Shown here piece by piece: positions 36,243 through 49,700 of a stretch of DNA of 64,000 nucleotides. Numbering within the stretch: the stretch's first letter is position 1; every line of letters starts with the position of its first letter. Under the pieces are notes generated by a model that worked only from the letters and a program-made list of their open reading frames with translations, ran no database searches and was not told the origin of the DNA. Source of the stretch: Gerris lacustris (Eukaryota > Arthropoda > Insecta > Hemiptera > Gerridae); NCBI GenBank assembly GCA_951217055.1, contig OX578280.1, forward strand, positions 15,539,394-15,603,393, written 5' to 3'. Both the position numbers and the translations under genes were made by a program.

Positions 36243-36604
36243 TACTTCATTCTGACACATTTTAAATCAAGTGTTTGACAAGTTATACATCCCTAATTTT
36301 TATAAAAAAAAAGTTGCACTATTTTTAATATTTTTTTATTTTTATTATTTACACTGTTTGATTGCAGTTATTTTTCTTTTACTTAATTTCATCTTCATAT
36401 TTATTTGTATTTAAAAAACAATTCAATTTCTTAGTAAGCAATGAATATAATGAGATATTTTTAGATAAAACTAAAGTCAGTAGGAAGACTGCCATAAGAT
36501 AAATTAAGTTTAATTTAATTTTTTTTTTTTGTAATTACATAAAGTAGTTTTGTGACAAACCAGACTCTCAAACAATTCACAGTTCTGATCACGAGTCTTT
36601 ACTA
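36243..36604. other. AT-rich intergenic DNA
   Basis: Nothing recognised. Confidence 0.4.
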
Positions 36605-36612
36605 CTCAATTT

Positions 36613-36851
36613 GGCACTTCTTTAGATAGTTACTCCCCTTATAAATAAAACAGAGGGGAGTAACAATCTAAAGAAGGTGCACGGAATGTTCTTCTTTAGA
36701 CTGTTACTCGGCTTATAAAAATAGAAGTGTAATATTCCTTTGTCCCAAAGTACATTGGACTAAACATCTCTTTGTCTTAATAGATAAATATTTAGTCAAA
36801 GTCATTTACATTCTAAAAAATCACAGGGGAGTAACAATCTAAAGAAGTACT
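36613..36851. mobile_element. M1 MITE, copy 4
   Basis: A 239-bp copy with a perfect 8-bp duplication, CTCAATTT (36605-36612, 36852-36859). Ends GGCACTTCTTTAGA and complement. It has two internal inverted repeats and the core ATTCCTTTGTCCCAAAGTAC. Confidence 0.92.
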
Positions 36852-36859
36852 CTCAATTT

Positions 36860-37800
36860 TACAAAGGATTACAGCAAGAGAAATTAATACCTTCCAAAAA
36901 TTAACATCATAATTTAGTAGTATTTGAAATTTATAAAAATCTTTTTAATTACATCAGTAAAAAAAAAAGTAGTTTTCACAAAAATATAAATTGTTACCTG
37001 TAATCTAATTGAAACTACAAAATGTATACAGGAATATAATATAATTCAATTACACAAATAAATACAGAAATATTTTCTTCGTGTCTTTTAGATAAATATT
37101 TATGACATATTTAAAAGCAGAAACTTAGTACTCATTTAGTGAGTAAATATTTTATTAATTTTAATAGTCTACAAAATATTTTATTTCGGTTTGTTTATAT
37201 TTTATTCTTACTATTTTTCTTCTAGCTAATTAATTTTTAAAAATATTTAGGTGTTTAAATTCAGTTAATTCAACTACAATAGATTTGTTGTTGTTGTTTT
37301 TTTTATTTGCAAATGAGTTTTACAATTTATTTTCTTTAGGACGTTTTATATTTATTGTCATATAAATTGTACAAATAGAGTTATTTCAAAATAAATTTCA
37401 AGACGTAATTAATATTTCAGTATGAGTTTAAAAGTTATTTAGTATAATTTGGCTAAATTTGAAGCTTTTTAGGAGGTTAAATGTTTAAAATAATAAGTTA
37501 ATTTGTACTTAGATTTTATAAAATTTATTTTATAGTTTTATTTTAAGTGGTGCAACATTATATTTTTATCAGTCAAAAACTTATTTATTTTCTTATCAAG
37601 GATAGATTTTATGAAGGAATGGATTTCAAAGCATTCAACATTTATGTTCATGTGTACAACTTTTAAATAATTTGAAGTAAGGAATTTTGGTTACTTATCA
37701 CACATTCAGTATAAATGCATAATTAAGATAGTACACCAAGGTAGTTCAGAAAAAGGGTACGTAATCACAGTCAGAGATTCCCAAACTTGATAATAATCAA
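36860..37800. other. AT-rich intergenic DNA
   Basis: Nothing recognised. Confidence 0.45.
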
Positions 37801-37803
37801 GTA

Positions 37804-37911
37804 AGCCTAAAGTTTAGTCCAGACTGGGTCTAAATGTTGCAGGGCTGAATCAGTGCTGTTGCGATTCAGCCCTGCAACATTAAGTCCTGGTGTGGAGTAA
37901 GTTTAAGCCTG
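37804..37911. repeat. Foldback / hairpin MITE
   Basis: A perfect 18-bp stem, ATGTTGCAGGGCTGAATC, at 37834-37851 pairs with 37863-37880 around an 11-nt loop. The pairing continues imperfectly outward to about 50 bp per arm. The outer arms (GTCCAGAC / GTGTGGAGT) recall the ends of the 16226-16507 MITE. Confidence 0.8.
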
Positions 37912-40113
37912 TCAGGAGAGAAAATCAACAATTTCGACAATAAAACATAGATCTACCTTCTAAGGTTATTCTCTTTTGTAGATTCTAATTTAAAGTCTGC
38001 CTGGACACTTTATTCAAAGTATTTCCAATTCTTTGAATCTTACAATGAGAGCATTTTTCTCGCAGTTTTGAGTCAATACATATGTTACATGTGGCCAAGA
38101 AATATTGAAGGAGTTGATATAGACGACAAATTTTGGTTGTCGAATGGTACAAGCAACAGAAAGGAACCAACTTCATATTTTGATAAGATGGGGACATCAC
38201 AGTACATTAGTGTAGTGAATGTTACTTTATAGCACATAAACTAGTTCTACATTACCTAGTAGTAGTAGTAAGGTAGTACTAGTAATAGACGGGGTAATAG
38301 GACGAACCACTTGTTCGAACCTAGGAAATAGGCCCTTTTTACTTACTTAGGGACTTTTTCTAGCCTCGTGGTAGTTAGTTGCAGCCACTTCACTCATCAT
38401 ACCTCTGTACAGTGTAACGTAAATGCAAGTATGGTGTGATCGTTAGTAAGCCATATAAATCAGAGTGGAGAAAGATCGATCCATGGAGAAGGATGATCTG
38501 GCTGCCCTTGATTCATTGACAGACGAGCAGATGTGATAAGTAATTTAATTCACACGACCACGCTGGCTCTCTAAATATATCACCTAAATCGGTAAAATAT
38601 AATTTTTCTGAATCTTGAACTCCAAAAATACACTTTTCTAGATAAACTTATATTCATACTTAACTACCACTGTTTTACAGCACTGTTTTTACAGTGGTCA
38701 ATAAAGCAAGAGTTAAATTAACAGTTTTGACAGAATTTAACATGTACTATATTTCGACGATGTTTCAATTTGGGTGAAATACAGTTTTTGGGATCTATAT
38801 TGTACATGGAAACCTAGATTCAATACAGATTGAATACAATTTAGATCCAGCTACGGTACACTAAATTCTGGGATCGTATCTGAACTTGATCCTGACATGC
38901 GCAGAGTGTGAGTGTGAGTACCCCTAGCGATTTTCTGGTGAAACTAGTCGATTCTGTCAAAACACCACACTCCACAACCAAAAAACATAAACCTTTATTT
39001 GTCATTTTCAGTTTTGTTTTTAAAAACAAACGTAACAAACATGATTATAAAAGGTGAAGGTTACAAAATGATTTATTATTATTGATTGGTGAATTAAAAA
39101 CGTATTGAATACGGATTCAATACTACTCATAAAAAACCACAATTTGTTAAATCCCAAATCAGGATTCAATCCGTACTTAAACATCATGTAAACGTAGCAA
39201 TAGTATGATCCTTTATTTTAGTACCTTTTCCTCAACAATTTTTGTTAGTTAAAATCAGATACAGAGCTAAGGGATCAAATCATCTCCTCCCTTTATGCTA
39301 AATATAATATAAATAAAATCGGATTCCCCCATCCTCTAATACCCTAATGCTGTTGATCTGGACATAAGTAAACAAAAACATTTAACCTCCTGCTATATAT
39401 TATAATCTTAGTTCTATTCAGATCAAACTCAGGAACTATTCTTCAGTTTACAATTAAAAACAATAAGAAGCAGTAATTAATTAATAATTATTAGAACAAT
39501 AATTATTACTAGCTACAACAAAATAACTAAAAAAAGCTTAATTTTTGCTTTTTTAAATGCTTTATGTATCCATACTAAACCAAAAATAGATATTAAGAAA
39601 ATTGGTTCAACATGTTTTTACAATATTTTTAAATCAATTTTACAGCAAAAGTCAGTTAGTTAGGAAATCCTTATGATTTAATCAATAACTATAAAAAAGA
39701 AAAATTGAACTGGATATGAACACATTGGGATTTTTCTTCCCTTAAATGACAAATTACATGTTTAAAAAGCATTTTTTTTTTTAAATTATTTTATCACTTA
39801 AATTTGTACTATTTGTTGAATACATCAAAATGTCAGGGATTTAAATTCTAGATTACTGTAATATCAAAATGTCACAACCTGAAACTAAATTAAAAATACT
39901 AATGGAAAAATGGTGTTCTGATTACATTGAACATTTAAAGGTGATATTGAGAAATTAAAAAAAAAAAACTTACAATTTACATAAGATGCAATAAAATGGA
40001 CATTAATTATTCTGTATATATTTTTATACTAGTTATAAATAAATAAATATAAAAGAAGCCACATCATCAGAAGAAATTACAAAAGATAATTTACTTATAA
40101 AAGTAGAAAATTG
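37912..40113. other. Intergenic DNA
   Basis: No gene seen. Phrases such as GATTCAATAC recur in both orientations at 38810-39170 and may be an old element. The - strand open frames at 37985-38200 and 38841-39038 carry no known domain. Confidence 0.45.
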
Positions 40114-40121
40114 TAATTATT

Positions 40122-40517
40122 TGCACTTCTTTACTTAAGTACCCCCCTATATCCCTTTGTCTTAATAGTTATTTAGATAAAGGAATATCCACTACTCTGT
40201 ACAGACAAAGGGATATTTAGTCTAATGAACCTTAGAACAAGGGTCACACTTGTGCATATAAATGTGATATCCCTTAGTCTAATTAACAATTACGACAAAG
40301 GAATATTAAATATACGCCAAGAAACTGTAGAACTTATTTTCTTACAGTTTTCTGTATACGATTAGGTCTTATACATGATAAGACTCAATATTAAAATAGC
40401 GTAATAAAACCACTCTGGAAGTCTCGATGTCTTGGGGAGACAAACACAAACCTTTGAGACTTTTGTAGGGCAGACTACTGTTTAAAACCAAGGGGGATGC
40501 TAAAGTAAAGAAGTGCC
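40122..40517. mobile_element. M1 MITE variant, copy 5
   Basis: A 396-bp relative with ends TGCACTTCTTTACTTAAGTA and the complement of TAAAGTAAAGAAGTGCC. Flanks TAATTATT / TTATTATT are 8 bp with one change. The core has several TATCCCTTTGTC-type words in both orientations. The inner part of the terminal repeat differs from standard M1, so it is a subfamily. Confidence 0.75.
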
Positions 40518-41298
40518 TTATTATTATAATAGGAATTCATTGTTTGCTTTAGATTCTACAGGTTTAGCTAGCTCAAACCATTACCATTTAAAGGACACCA
40601 CTTATACAGCTTGTCTTTGGCCTTGAAATTGTATATCATAAATAATTTAAGTCCATCATGATAAATTTCCTTTGGGAAATCATCTTACCAGAACAAATTA
40701 GTTGTCACACCTAATTCCTACCCACTCGGTCTAAATACCTTGTCTTCAGCCAATGTCAATAATTGTACATTTTAGAGGAACTCCGTTTTTTTTTTGTTTC
40801 CTTTCTCTCTAATTAATAATTTAGACCATATTTGTTTACAAAGTTTGAATTTTATAAAAGTCAGAAAAATTTACAATAAATAAATAAAATAAACATAATA
40901 TTTTTTTTTTTTTTTAAAAAAATCATCAAAATAATAGGAACATAACAAATTATAATATTTAGGAACTATAAAAAAAAGAAATAATAGGACTTCTTAAAAT
41001 AATATTAAAAAAATCTGTAACTTAAAAAAAAGATCATAATAAATAAAATATAAAGTGATTAAAAATACACCTTTTTATGTAAAGCTATGAATTATTCAAT
41101 TACTACAATCTAATAACAAATAATGTATTAATGAAATTAAATATTTCCTTTTTAAATAATTTATATTTAATAAAAATATGTCAAAAAAAATACATAAATA
41201 TAATACAGGGAAGAAGTATGGATAATTATTATTCGGAATAAATATTAATTTACAAGAATATTAGTAATGATTGTGTTATATAAATTTATATTAATCTC

Positions 41299-41358
<60 letters not shown>

Positions 41359-41728
41359 CATATATAATAGATTAAATAAGCCAAAGATAATACTATGTTT
41401 ACAAAAACAAAAGCTTTGTTTAAATATAAAATTCTTAGTTAAATTAACATTTTTGTTTGGATTTTGTGTTTTTTGTAGGTACAAGCCTCTGGTTTAATTG
41501 AGGGTCTATGAAATCCAAAAAGAAGGATGAAGTCCATAAAGGGGCTTTATGTGAGATTATTATTTTCATTGAATAGACAGATATATAAAATACATTAATA
41601 CAGTACATTAAATACAGTATATTGGATACTTTGGTGTTTGAACCTTGATTCCATGCAAGTTGCGATTACACTAAATCCTCAGCTACTCAGATCCTTTAAA
41701 TATAGTTGAATGTTATTGCCTGAATATA
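40518..41728. other. AT-rich DNA with a (TA)n microsatellite
   Basis: A (TA) run spans about 41303-41354 and produces spurious open frames coding Ile-Tyr repeats on both strands. Nothing else recognised. Confidence 0.6.
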
Positions 41729-42434
41729 TGAGGATCCTAGTATCAAAGACGGACATTCGACATTTTTTCCGAATTTCAGTTATCGATGGTTTCTTATAGA
41801 TTTTTGGCTGCTGCATCAGATTCTGCTATCCATTTGCATCAAAAACGGTCAGAAAAGCGGTAAAAATGCAACACTAATTGTAGTTTTGTTTCAAATACGG
41901 ACAAGTCAACACATGTTTTGCTTCAAAAGTGGACATAACCGAAACAGCCAATCAGGAGGCTGCATTTTACTAACTCGTTCCTATGAGGCACTGCGGGCTT
42001 TAGCATCTGAATACCTACTCCTACCATTTTGTCATACATGTTTAGAAAAATGATACCCCCAGAGGAAATCGAGAAATCAATTTTAGCTCTAAATTTTGGG
42101 GCACTACACCCTAAGAACTCTGAAAAACGTGAAAAAAAATATATCTCCAATATTATTATTCTAACCATTATTTTCAACGTCATTTTGCTTCAAAAACGGA
42201 CAAAACCTTGTTTTCGTTTCAAAAGCGGACAACTCCACTTTTTAACTCCATTTAGCAGCTAAAATATCAAAGAAATTCACGTTTTCAGTACTTCTAACTA
42301 GTTTTGAGTCTATTAAGAATCAACAGGGAAAAAAATCATTGCTCTAGCACCTGTAGAATTTGAGCTTCAGTTTTTCGGCTCTACTGTAAAATTTTGAAAT
42401 GTGCTCCTGTCCGTCTTTGATACTAAGCTCCTCA
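41729..42434. mobile_element. Element P, copy 1 (twin of 51714-52390)
   Basis: A 706-bp element with inverted ends TGAGGATCCTAGTATCAAAG and the complement of CTTTGATACTAAGCTCCTCA. Inside are repeated words of the type CAAAA(A/G)CGGACA. Almost the whole length is closely similar to the copy at 51714. No target duplication could be settled and no coding frame is credible. Confidence 0.85.
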
Positions 42435-43482
42435 TTTATTTTATTGTCAATTTAGGTGACAATCATGAAACTTTAATATACATCATCCACTCAGGCAAAA
42501 TCATTCATAATATTAAACATATGAAAATATCAGATGTTGAAATAGTCATTTAAGAGTTTAAACTGCAAGCATTTAAGATTGTCTATGTATAACTGAGTTC
42601 ATCTAAATATTTAAGCAGTTTATAATTTCAATATTTACAAAAACACTATCTTTACAAGAAAAATTAAAATATTATAAAACAGTTTCAGCTGTCCACAAAA
42701 TGCTAATTCAACTTAAGAATGGATATAATAAACACCTTACTCATAACATATTAAATTTACTTTTTAAATTTTGTTTTCCTTAAATTTAAAAAAAAAATTA
42801 AAGCTTTTTCATATTGATTGATAAAATGATATGAATGAATCTCTAGTGCAATAAAAGATAGAGAGAGAGAGAAAAAAAAATCAATTTTTTTAACAGTCTT
42901 ATAAACTAAATAATAATACCTATATATCTAAAAAAGCTACAGACAAACATTAATTTTTTGTTATATATATACACTTATATAATATATAATTTTTATTTTT
43001 CTGGTAATGAGGATATTCGTGGTTCATTTTTGTAAAAGAGATTTATTTTTATTTTTTTTTGTTTTTATAATCATATGGAATGAAAAATGAAATCATTTGA
43101 ATACAGTTTTAAAAATTATTTTTTAAAAAAAATGTAGCAAGATCAACACTTGCAGATAACAATAACAATTTTTTGATAATAAATAAAACAAAACAATAAA
43201 AAAATAATAATAACTAAATAAACTAATTTGACTTTAACATTAAACAAATAGGAAAAAACATAAGAATTAAAAAAATATTTTTTTTTTTTTTTACCCATTA
43301 GTAGGATATTAAAAATAAATATCAGAAATTTTAATTAAAAAAAAAATTATAAGAAGCTGAAAATCTTTGGTTAAATTTGAAAGGGTTTCTCTTTTCCTTT
43401 CACAAATAAACATGAAAGAAATAACAAACAATTAAAAAAATAAAATGTTAAATTAGTATTTTTCACGACCTCTTCGAATCGG
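42435..43482. other. 3' flank of the otopetrin gene, AT-rich
   Basis: Between element P and the otopetrin stop. On the - strand the nearest AATAAA-type signals lie near 43043-43054, ~430 nt past the stop, but poly(A) use is unproven. A short GA run lies at about 42860-42871. Confidence 0.4.
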
Positions 43483-43756
43483 TCACATATATACTGGTTT
43501 GATTTTATATGCACGCTTCCAAATTTCACAGAGGCAGACAGTAGAGTGAAATCTATAAAAGATGGCTAGAGGCATTGAAACGTGTGTAATGATAGTCCAT
43601 GCCCAGAGTCCGTAGAAGTGAAGTTGAATAGGATGAGATTCAGCACGTGATTTTTCCAACGTGTTTATAGCCCACATTGCTAAGTTACAGACTAGAAGAA
43701 ACGTGACTATCTCTCGACCTGGCTTGCGACGTATTTGTTCAGGAGTTACACATGAC
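43483..43756 (-). CDS. Otop: Otopetrin exon 13 (TM11-TM12, stop)
   Basis: Acceptor TCGTTTAAG, stop TGA at 43485-43483. Codes TPEQIRRKPGREIVTFLLVC and GLWAWTIITHVSMPLAIFYR, ending in KRAYKIKPVYM. This is the strongest single family match in the window. Confidence 0.97.
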
Positions 43757-46700
43757 CTTAAACGACAAATAAATTGTTTAAAAAATAAAAATAAAAAAAG
43801 TATATTTGTCTTCAAAACATCATATGATAAAATGTTTATTTTTTACAGGCAAACATCATGAGTTAAGAGACAATGAAATATTATTGTGTAAAATTAATAA
43901 GTTAAATGAGAAAATACTGTAAAATCTCTGTACAAATTTTACCAAGGATTTCATATTTTTTTTTTTTTTTTTTTTTTTTTAGTGTTTTTAACTATTTTTT
44001 AGTTAATTTTATTTAGATTTAGTAGGTATTTTTTATAAAAACCTCCTTGGTCCATAGGATGCTTTAAAATTAATCCTATCTTTAAGAGGAATAGTAATGC
44101 ATTTATTATAATTATTCGTAGAAGGCAGGCAAGCCTTTGAAGATAATTAAAATAAAAATAGTTCTCGATAATCAGCTTGAGCTATTTTAAAATCAAAGTT
44201 TTTAGTAAATTTCCGAAGAAATTTTTTTTTTTTTAAAGATTTTATGGTTAAGGTAGCAGCATATCTGGGGCATCATGTATAGAAATGAAAAAAACTGGCA
44301 CATATAATTAAAGTCTTTTCTGTAAATTGATAAAAAAAAAAAAAAATGCACCAATTATGGATTTTTCTTCATTTCATAAGTTTTCTCTTAATACATTTTC
44401 TATATTCAGTCCTCTATTTTAAGACACACCTATATACAGGTCAATTTTGCGAATCTTGGGCGTATGTATCTGTCGTAGATTAACTGGGCTTCGAAGTAGC
44501 ATATCTTGTTTTTGGAGAGAGTATGAAATGAATAAGAATACTAATTAAAATTAAATAATGCAATTTATATCAATATGCAGGAAACACTTTAATTATGTAT
44601 GCATTATATTTGTTAGTTTTTTCATTTCTATGCATGATGCATGATGCCCCAGATAGGCTACCTCAACCGATTTTATAATTTAATTTCCCTTAATTTACAG
44701 TCTTGAAGACAGTAACTTAAAATAAAACTTAATAGAGCCAAGTTTCGTCAAAGACGATGTAAAACATTTTAAATGTTATTACTATAACAATAAGAACTTT
44801 TAAAGTAAATAAAGTCCAGTCAGGTTTAATTACTTATTAACACGAATATTACCTTCTAGATGAGTCAAGAACGAACATAGTCTGACAGAGAGTTTGTAGA
44901 AGGGAAGCCAAGGCAGTAACAAGTACTAGTATAGTGTTTTTCTCAACGGTAAACTGTCCTCCGATAATAGTAAACGTACTGTAAATAAACATGCCAGTCT
45001 GAGCACCAATCAGTAGAATGTTATCCAGCTCTAGGTTCCTTGATCCATCATACTTCAATTCTCTCACCTAATAAACACAATTGGTATTAAAAAAATAAAT
45101 CTAAAGAGTCAAACAGAAAACGGCACTTCTTTAGATTGTTACTCCCCTGTGCTTTTATAGAATATAAATGACTATGACAAAATAACTATTAAGACAAAGG
45201 GATGTTTAGTTCAATATACTTTGGTACAAAGGATTATCACACTTCTGATTTTATAAGGGGAGTAACAGTCTAAAGAAGAACATTCCGTACACCTTCTTTA
45301 GATTGATACTCCCTTCTGTTTTTTTTATAAGGGGAGTAACAATCTAAAGAAGTACCCAGAAAACTACATTGTTTGATACCTGTGTAAAGCCAGGGGAACA
45401 CAGTCAAAGTATACTTGGACCAAGTCAGCTTTGACTCTATTTTGACGCTACTTGGATCATGTAAACAGAGAATCAAAGTCAACCTGGATATCCAACTTTT
45501 TTTTTATCACCCAACTGACAAATTATCAGAATGAGCTGTCAAAAATGACAAAGAGGTGAGGTAGTGTGGGGTTTGCTCAGTTTTAAAACTTAATAAGTAA
45601 AATTTAAAGCAGGGTTTCCACAAACTGTGTGCTGCCGGATCTAGAGTAAAAAATAGGTAATAAAATCCAAACTAGTCAGAACAAAATAATGCCTGCCTGT
45701 ATAAGTTCAATAGTTTAAAACAGAATAGTACAGGGTGGAGCACGGCAGACGTATGAATTTGAAAATTTAATATAACATTCTGTTACAAAATAATTTTTTT
45801 TTTTTAATTTTTTCCTGATTTAATAACATGGGAAATTTAAATTTACCTAGCTTTAAACAAAGTATCGGATAAGTGGTTCCCCTCACACTCCAAACACTGA
45901 TTAAGCCTTTTTTCAAAGTTTTTGTGCACTCTTTCAAGCATTTCCATAGGAATTTCGGCAGATTTGGCTCGAATGTTGTTCTTGAGGGCTTCCAGGGTTC
46001 TGGGACGATCGCTGTACACCAAGGATTTAAGGTACCCCCACAGAAAAAAATCACAAGGAGCCAAATCAGGCGATCTTGCTGGCCAGTTTAAATCGCCTCT
46101 TAAAGAGATGAGACGCCCAGGAAATCTGTCTTGCAAAACGTTTACGCAAACCCTTGCTGTGTGGGCTGTGGCCCCGTCCTGCTGAAACGTGGAACATAAA
46201 CTTCCCGTCCCCCTCTTTCAAACGACCCTACTCTCAACCGTCTAGGACCAATAGGAAGGGAGCAATCCCCTCTTCAAATTCATACGTCTGCCGCACTCCA
46301 CCCTGTATTATTTTTCCTAATGGAACTATATTATTTATTATGAGAGTATGTTTTTATCAGGTAAAATGACGCTTCACATCATAAAGCACGCCCTCCCCTA
46401 AACCCAACCCTGTCTGGCATCTATTTCTAGTAATTTAGATTAAAAAATAAAAATTACTTAATAGAAAAGTAACAAAAATTGTACACTTGAATTAAAAATG
46501 TCGTTTATTTATGTTTGGCCTGATGAAGGTACAGAAAAAGTATTGAGATAAACAGCGACTAGGTTAAAAATTAAGTGCCTAGTATCCAGTATTTACTAAC
46601 TTTTTATTTTAATATGTATTTCCATAAAAATGATGATAACTGTTTATGATGGTAAATTCAAATTGCGTAAAATGTGATTTTCAGTCATGTAATTTTCAAA

Positions 46701-49700
46701 AATTTTCTGGGGGAGGTCCCCTGAGCCCCTTGGTAAATGGGGGATCCAGTAGACCTATTGACATGGGGTCCAGGATGGCTCTCGTCGGCCCTGCATACTA
46801 AAGTGTAGGTGTGCAGCGGCTAACAGCTATTTTTTTATAGTGTGCCACAGGCTAAAAAAGTTTGGGAAACACACTAATTTAAAGTGTACATCTTTAAAAC
46901 TTAAAAAAAAAATGGAAACATCTTGAACGATCTATCTTAACCTCTACTTTATAGCGTAACAAAGTTGCACTACTTGAGCCGTGTGAACCATGCTTGAGAA
47001 GTTCCACAACCACCTGACCAAGTGGATTTGATCAACGTTACTTCGATTTTGTAAACCAGGTTTAAGACAAAGAATGAGACAACAAATATTTGAGTAAAAA
47101 GATGCTAAATAAAGAACATTTTTACACACTAAATATATATAAGTGTAATAGAACAAAAAAAAAAAATAACAGTACTATAGTAAGAATGCTTAAGTTCTAT
47201 TCAAACTAATTTTACCTGTATCATTCCAATAAGTGTTGCAAAGGTGGCCATAAAGTACAGAGTAAGTTCACAAATAGTAAGCTCGGTGACTGCAAAACTA
47301 ACAAGTTCTGGACGTGAAATCAAAACGAAGAAGAGTATAAGAGATATAATTGTCAAGACTAAGACAAGAATACCAACAAACAGGCCTTTATGAGCCTGAG
47401 CACAGTCCACTGAATAATGGTGAGGAGAGCGCTTGTAATGCAGAGCAGGCACTTTGCTGCTCTCTGCTTGAGCGTTAATCTAAAAAAAAAAAAAAGTAAT
47501 AAATAAATAGTAAAAGAATATTGCATTAAGTAAAATATAAAAACAATAACTTCAATAACATTCTACCTGTCGTGAAATATTTTTCCACATCACATATAGG
47601 ATGGCGGCACAGATTAAAGAGTACTCAATGGTACAAGGGAAGAGAAAAGGGCTTGCATCTTGAACCAGTGATCCCATAATGTTTGTTCTTCTACACTCGT
47701 AGATATGGTGGGGTCCTTTCAAACCTCTTGTAAATCTAGCGAGGTGCTTATGAGCATCATCTCCACCTCCACCGCCGAGCAAACCTTTAGATAGGCCTAA
47801 ACCTGCAAAAAAAGTTAAGATCTAATCATTTTAAGAGCTATAACAAAGCTATTTACAGATAAGGGTTGCTAATTAGCCTTCAGAATTGAAAATAAAAAAA
47901 AAAATGTGTATGAAAGAATCCATAATACTCAGACTTCAGTGGTCTTTAAATTCGTTATGCATTATCAACCACTTAAACCATTAAGCACGTTTGGATCTAC
48001 TGTAATTCCATGCCATGTTAAGGCTGCTGGTGGTTGGATCCCTAGTGGATCTAAGCACACCTTCTGGCTCTCCGCCGCTCTTTGCTCCGTACCTCGGGCA
48101 GAACCCTCTTACAAGGATCTGCCAGGCACGCTGGTGTTTGTATCCACAGAGGATCCCAATAACAAATTCTTTAAAAGATTCACTTTCAAATTGTTTAATC
48201 TCATTTGGTATTATTTTAATCCGGCACATTGGTATGTTCCTTAATTGGAAAACGTGTTGCGTGGCCTAAACATCCAGGAAATGAAAGAATTAATTAAGGT
48301 AGTTCGTGACAGATCAAGAGTAATAAGAAGGTAGGGTTAGCAAGATGCTGTCAAATAAAACACAGTTTAAGGTTTATGCTAACGTTTCGCTAAATTTATT
48401 AGCATCATCAGAGCAACTACACAAATTATATAGATGTTGACTCTAAGACATGTTATAATGGAATTCCATTATAACATGTCTTAGAGTCAACATCTATATA
48501 ATTTTTATGTTATAATTTGTGTATTTGCTCTGATGATGCTAATAAATTTAGCGAAACGTTAGCATAAACCTTCAACTGTGTTTTATTTGACAGCATCTCG
48601 CTAACCCTACCTTCTTAGTGTAAATGAAAGAGTAAAGAGATCATACATTTTCGAAATATTTTATAACAAACTACTTAGTACATACCAACCTACTTAGCAA
48701 TTATTATATTTCAAACCTTTTAGCAATTACATAAATGCATTAAAATTGATAAACGTAATGTTATTAGTGGAGTAGTGATAGATGTGTTAAGGAGTGAACA
48801 AAAATAACAGTTTATTACATGTTATCCTTAAGATGTTTCGACCCTAAAAGGTCATCTTCAGTCAGTTTACTAACGGCTACTCTTCAGTTTAGTACTAACT
48901 GTTAATCTTTGGTGTATATTTAACGTTAATTGCTGGTTTTTTTTATTGTTATGTTTGTTTTATAATTATAGTTAGAATTAGAATATAGTTACTATGGAAT
49001 TTGAGCAATTTAGTAAATTTTATTTTAATTACCAATTATTGGTTGTTTACTCATTTCGAGAATGATTTTCTTTACTCTATACTTATTGCACGTTTAACAA
49101 CATTAAACATCATTAATTTATTAAACTGAAGATTACCTTTCAGGGTCAAACGTCTCAGTATAAACTGTATTTTTGAATTGTAATAAACTGTTATTTTTAA
49201 TCACACCTTAAAACATCTATCAATACTCAACTCAACAATAAATGCATTAGTAATGTGAAAATTGCACTACCTGACACATAACATTATTCGATTTAAGAAT
49301 TATGGTTTAAAATAGTACGTTACACGTCTAGAGCGGAAAGTAGTATTTTGCATGCAAGTGTGGAGTTTGCCCCCGAGCGACAGCGAGGGTAGTAAACCAC
49401 ACGAGCAAAGCAAAATGCAGTTTTCGCACGAGTTGCGTACCGTACTTTATCTACGATTGTTAGATTTTAATAATAAATACAGAAAACAAATTTAATAAAC
49501 TTCCTGTATGTAAGTTCGTATTTCTCTTTTGATAAAGATGACATTAATTCGTTAGTTGTATTTTGTGCCGATTTAATTATTTCGGGAGGCGTATTATTCT
49601 CCTCATTTTCCTTATAATCACTTAAATCACTCATTGTTTTTCACTAAAAACTTGATATACACAGTTAATTTAATTGAACAAACAGCAATTTAGTTTTGTT

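Larger units (their letters stand above)
45374..47080 (-). mobile_element. Element X, copy 2 (single-unit form)
   Basis: Reversed relative to 11925-15240 and colinear with it. CCAGGGGAACACAGTCAAAG, AAGTCAGCTTTGACTCTA and AATTATCAGAATGAGCTGTC correspond to the right part of copy 1. After a 1.27-kb hAT insertion, TTAACCTCTACTTTATAG and a single diverged 68-bp-type unit (about 46960-47055) correspond to the left part. In otopetrin intron 11. Confidence 0.75.

Noticed and set aside
41267..41497. Open frames coding Ile-Tyr repeats on both strands
   Set aside because: They are direct translations of the (TA)n microsatellite.
45767..46185. Several overlapping frames around the mariner element
   Set aside because: Only the - strand frame ending at 45848 matches a transposase; the others are shadows of it.
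46503..46560. Another hammerhead-like motif (CCTGATGAAGG)
   Set aside because: The following stem is very weak and no GAAAC box is in place.
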